Assembly: GCA_009801015.1 (NCBI GenBank)
Contig: VHZZ01001600.1
Location: 37,197-75,326, forward strand
DNA: 38,130 bases
DNA from: Silene noctiflora
Lineage: Eukaryota; Streptophyta; Magnoliopsida; Caryophyllales; Caryophyllaceae
Direction: 5' to 3'
The notes below the pieces were generated by a model that saw only the letters and a program-made list of their open reading frames with translations, was not told the DNA's origin and did not search any database. The first letter of the stretch is position 1. The number at the start of each line of letters is the position of its first letter. Shown in pieces: positions 35,501 through 38,130 of this stretch. The position numbers and the translations under genes are program-made.

Positions 35501-36171
35501 CTCTCTCTGATGGTACTCCAGCTCCTAAGTTCATACTCGCAAGTGAGTCGAACAGTGTCACATGCTGCCGCGTTCCAGTCCCTCTGGAACGACCAATGGG
35601 GCTTGGAAGAGGACGGTTATTAGAGCTAGAGCTGTTGTTAGCTCTAGCCCTCACTTGGTCATGGACACCCATGCCAACTGGACTCTCAGACTGAGTTGGC
35701 AGTCTTCCAGCCTCGGGTATTATCGGTCTCATGGGTGCACTGCTGGCAGAACCACCGCAACCATCATCCATTGCCCTAGAAGTGGCAGCAACCTTCCCTG
35801 CGGGATCTGCAACAACTTCTGTCGGCTCAATGGATCCCTGATTTTGAGTCTCATCGTCAGAGACTACATCCTCCTCAATTGGATTGAGGTTTAAAGTGGA
35901 GGCACTTAGATCATCCAGATCTAAGTGCGAAATAGAATCATTAAGGCTCCTTATGGAACCTTGTTCCGCTGCATTGACAAAAGCCATATCAGGAAATATA
36001 AAAAAATGTTGAAAATTAAAAGAAACGGTTGAGTGACAGGTTGGATTGATATAGCAACCGAGAAATTAAGAAGTCGGAATGCACACCGTTATGAGAGAGA
36101 GAGTTTTGGCTGGTTTCGTTCACCGCATTGGTTGATTCAATCTGGTTACGTTGATTCATCTTTGATGCCAT
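26587..36171 (-). CDS. RING-H2 E3 ubiquitin-protein ligase (MBR/RHG1A-like C-terminus), 6 coding exons
   Basis: Exons in coding order: 36087-36171, 35154-35968, 29186-29233, 27406-27516, 27176-27319, 26587-26718. Total 1335 nt, 444 residues, all phases consistent. The start ATG opens MASKMNQRNQ. Residues 30-300 are Ser/Pro/Gly-rich and probably disordered, with acidic and Arg-rich patches. Residues 317-385 hold ANLMDLLNANPSPHP and SEETIMAHLRQRNY, the usual approach to the RING in this family. The RING-H2 is complete: C397-x2-C400-x14-C415-x-H417-x2-H420-x2-C423-x10-C434-x2-C437. The protein would transfer ubiquitin from an E2 to an unknown target. The RING is split by the last intron, after C400 and R401. 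Intron 2 spans 29234-35153, so an extra exon there cannot be excluded, although the joined frame reads smoothly. Family assignment is by motif; no specific orthologue is claimed. Confidence 0.85.
28150..28300 (-). repeat. Dispersed 'acatgtaccc' repeat, copy 1
   Basis: On the minus strand it reads acatgtccccgcgtccg, then ttgagtcatgtcgagtct, then ggacatgtacccatgtctga. The same order of blocks, diverged, recurs on the plus strand at 34330-34430. This lies in the RING gene intron 27517-29185. No coding capacity was seen. It resembles the common plant family rich in gtgtccgacac words (recalled). Confidence 0.5.
30890..31480. mobile_element. Non-autonomous CACTA (En/Spm) element, 591 bp
   Basis: Starts cactacgaaaaaagaaaggg and ends, inverted, cactgcaaaaaaaaacaagg; both arms continue to gaaagtgacgga, giving TIRs of about 30 bp. 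It is flanked on both sides by taa (30887-30889 and 31481-31483), the 3-bp duplication expected for CACTA transposons. The interior repeats gacggattatccgtca-type words. It has no coding capacity and would need a transposase from elsewhere. Confidence 0.88.
31659..31731 (+). repeat. 37-bp tandem duplication
   Basis: Unit ccttgcctaagggggtaagt followed by acttgctaactctatta occurs at 31659-31695 and again at 31696-31731, with no mismatches except loss of the final base. Perfect identity suggests a recent duplication. Confidence 0.92.
31855..32337 (-). mobile_element. hAT-like MITE, copy B
   Basis: The right end read on the minus strand starts taggagtaatgagacaaact, matching copy A's right end. 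Shared blocks in the same order are the gagccga/ctcgagc words, an AT-rich centre with a T run, atataaaaatatt, acatttgata and aagatataat, then ctcgttaagtt near the right end. The left boundary is approximate. Confidence 0.55.
32895..33060 (-). repeat. SINE-like repeat with CAAAATGATTTGGG core, copy 2 (inverted)
   Basis: On the minus strand, aacaacgtcagagtctgaat, cccaaaatgatttgggc and cgacgc follow in the same order as copy 1 at 5441-5530. The following segment to about 32895 (gaggttgcaagtcttcacct at its end) may belong to the same insertion. Ends are approximate. Confidence 0.5.
33498..33700 (+). repeat. Imperfect repeats of a gagacatttaatatcgg unit
   Basis: Two long units (33498-33563 and 33601-33667) share gagacatttaatatcgg, (a)gctctctta-cctgagta and gaaattatatt. 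Shorter copies begin at 33561 and 33673. The spacing alternates at about 63, 40 and 72 bp, so this is a decayed compound repeat. Confidence 0.65.
34330..34430 (+). repeat. Dispersed 'acatgtaccc' repeat, copy 2
   Basis: Contains gacgtgtccccgcac, then ttttagtcatgccgaatctg, then ggatatgtacccgtgttaga. It is collinear with the reverse complement of 28180-28295. Confidence 0.5.
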
Positions 36172-36186
36172 GTCAGACTCTCTAAC

Positions 36187-36876
36187 CTGCAATTGTTAGC
36201 AAATTCCAAGTGAGAAATTTCAATGTGACTGACTTGATGCAAATTACCATAAAACAGTAAAAATGGATAGCACGTTACTCTAAGAACAAGCAAAAGAAGA
36301 GTAAAAGATCATTTTTTATGAAAGATTACTCAGTACAATTTCATCAAATGAAGTAAAGCCGGAAAGCCCAATGAATTACACAAAAAATTGGAGAAATTAA
36401 ACTCAAACATCATACCATAAAACAAGTATGCATGCATTAAATGATTACAGGGTTAACAATTTCACATGAATCATCACGTGGATCATTTCACAGTCAAATG
36501 AAATAAGCATTGGCGGAGCCAGGATTTACAGTTACAGGGCGGAAAACATCTCAAATTTTCATTGTCAGCAAGCGAGCGCCCCTGCTAAGCCCCCCGTAAC
36601 ACGTCGATAAACAAACATAAACACAATTAACAACAACTAAATTCATCAAAAACTGCAAACAGCATTGTGATTGCCACTACACCAACTAAACAATGATCAA
36701 CAAATTCAAAATTGAAGCATTAAACAAACAAAGAAACAAACTTTAACAAAAACCCATCAAAATTAACTAAACTTTAATTCAATTACAACAAATTTAATCA
36801 AAAAAAAAATGAACACCCAACAAAATTTATGAATTGCAATTAAACAAAAGTAGAACAAATATGAAGAAAGCATTAC
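36187..36876 (-). other. 5' UTR intron of the RING-H2 gene
   Basis: Fifteen bases upstream of the RING gene ATG there is an acceptor-like ttgcag before gttagagagtc (exon edge 36186). A donor-like cagcag|gtaatg lies at 36877/36876 on the minus strand. The leader exon would run from 36877 to roughly 37000. Inside the intron, 36510-36605 contains ttggcggagccaggattta and a gcgcccctgctaagcccc stretch, a decayed dispersed element of a type common in plants. Supported by splice-like signals only. Confidence 0.5.
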
Positions 36877-37059
36877 CTGCTGAAAGGAATGAAGAAGAAT
36901 GGTGAAATTAAAGAGAGAATTGAAAATGAAAGCAGTGATTTTTCTTGAGAATTTGGTTTGAAAATTTTGGTGTTATTTTACAAATGTACAATGCAACTTA
37001 TGAAGGAAGAATGGTAGTGAAGTTGGAGTGACGAGAGTGAGGGAGGTAAGCTAATTTGA

Positions 37060-37280
37060 GAATTTTTTTGATTTATTTCCTTTATTATTATTATTTTTTC
37101 CTGATTTTTTTCTATTTCTCATGAATTTTTTTCAATTTTCCTGATTTTTTCCTTAATTTTTCTATTTATTTCTTAATTTTTTGATCTATTTCTATTTCTA
37201 TATTTCTGAATTGTATTTTTTGCAAATTTACTTCTTTTTTTGATTATTTTTTTATTTATTTCTTCTTTTGTTTTTTTAGT
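37060..37280. promoter_or_regulatory. T-rich low-complexity tract upstream of the RING gene
   Basis: About 220 bp made almost only of T with short A, C and G interruptions (tttattt, cctgatttttt, ctatttct words). It lies just upstream of the inferred leader exon. Poly(dA:dT) tracts often exclude nucleosomes near promoters; that role here is inference. Confidence 0.45.
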
Positions 37281-37359
37281 GTTCCATTTGATTAAAATGT
37301 CTCTTTCATTTGGTACATGTTTAATCATAAGTTTACCATTTTATAGTACACAAATTCTC

Positions 37360-37541
37360 ATTAAAGACGGACATTATCCGTCACAAGTTGAAGACGGATA
37401 GTGTCCCTCTCACAATATGCAAGTGACATTATTCATGGGGTGCTCCATTTCTCCCTCACTTGCTTTCCCACTTGCCTTACTATAATATAGATTCGTGTTC
37501 AAGCTTGTGACGGATAGTGTCTGTCACAAGCAAGACGCTTT
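37360..37541. mobile_element. MITE with tccgtcacaag arms
   Basis: The left arm has gacggacattatccgtcaca; the inverted right arm has gacagacactatccgtcaca, followed in both by ag(c)ttgaa(c/g)acg. The arms pair over about 32 bp. The right arm is itself a near-palindrome (cttgtgacgga ... tgtcacaag). Length about 180 bp, no coding capacity. The exact outer ends are uncertain. Confidence 0.65.
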
Positions 37542-38130
37542 GTTTATAGTAAACTAGTATGGATCTCGCACATACATGCGCGGTATTTATATGTCCTTTA
37601 GTTTATAATGTGTTATTTATATATTTAAAATTGACATATTAATAATTTTTCATATTTTAATATGCGGATAAAAAATTGAAATGAAAAACCAATAAAAAGA
37701 ATTGTGTAAAGTAATGAAATGTGTATTTTAGTAAAAAAAAATTATTGGAAAACTAATGAGTTCAATTTATAATTTTTCTTAAATAATTTTAAAGAACTTT
37801 TTGTCACGAAATTAATAATATCAGTTCATGATTTTTTTTTAATACAAATTAAGTACGTGGTAATTTTACTATACGAAACTAATAATATCAATTTATCGGA
37901 TTTTCATATACAGGTTTTTTAGATTTATATCAGTTTTCTTTTATTTTTTAATTAAAATATTATACTACCTAATGATTAAAGATTATATATTAATTAAAGA
38001 TAATAATTTATTAAAAACATAGTCTTATTTTCTTATTTAACAAAATTCATTTTGGAGGTGATAAGGCTAAAGTCGTATCACCTAACCAAAATAAATCTAT
38101 CTCGGTACTAACAAAATAGCTAGTGGTAAG
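37542..38130. other. AT-rich tail of the window
   Basis: Begins with actagtatggatctcgcaca then tacatgcgcggtattta, resembling a dispersed plant repeat start that reads 'actagtatagatcccgcgc' (recalled). The remainder is very AT-rich with repeated ttaattaaaga/aataatatca phrases. No gene seen. Confidence 0.35.

Noticed and set aside
1-38130. tRNA, rRNA, riboswitch or bacterial-type defence or mobile systems
   Set aside because: None of the expected conserved boxes or gene clusters were seen on either strand; the window is consistent with ordinary plant nuclear DNA.

Overview
The window is plant nuclear DNA: AT-rich, with genes built of many short exons joined by GT-AG introns, Ser- and Pro-rich low-complexity protein tails, and abundant small transposable elements. 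The proteins match families I know from Arabidopsis. The frequent tacggagtat-type element ends and MITEs carrying tccgtcacaag or agacgg termini suggest a eudicot, possibly of the Caryophyllales. The species is not determined.

Layout. 1-953 holds an old LTR-retrotransposon edge. 954-8074 (minus) is a 12-exon gene for a FemAB/GNAT-like N-acyltransferase of the peptidogalycan biosynthesis/recognition type. 9475-12848 (minus) is a 5-exon short-chain dehydrogenase closest to plant NADPH-dependent pterin aldehyde reductase. 12849-14820 is a transposon-filled divergent intergenic region. 14821-24450 (plus) is a complete 14-exon MTR4, the DExH helicase of the nuclear RNA exosome. 24844-25458 (minus) is a single-exon proline-rich orphan. 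26587-36171 (minus) is a 6-exon RING-H2 E3 ubiquitin ligase whose 5.9 kb second intron is packed with repeats. 36172-38130 holds its 5' leader intron, a T-rich upstream tract and MITEs.

I assembled the exons by hand from splice signals, reading-frame phase and family memory. Four multi-exon models close in frame from ATG to stop: 475, 250, 1009 and 444 residues. The genes are ordinary housekeeping or regulatory plant genes and do not form a pathway or operon. I found no CRISPR array, bacterial defence system, or tRNA/rRNA gene.

The most notable observations are a probable GC-AG intron in MTR4 with a competing GT-AG pair; a 591-bp non-autonomous CACTA element with intact ends and a 3-bp target duplication; a poly(T) run flanked by 20-bp direct repeats, resembling a tail-only retroposon insertion; three dispersed repeat families each present twice; an isolated 48-nt exon with a NAGNAG acceptor; and the orphan proline-rich gene.
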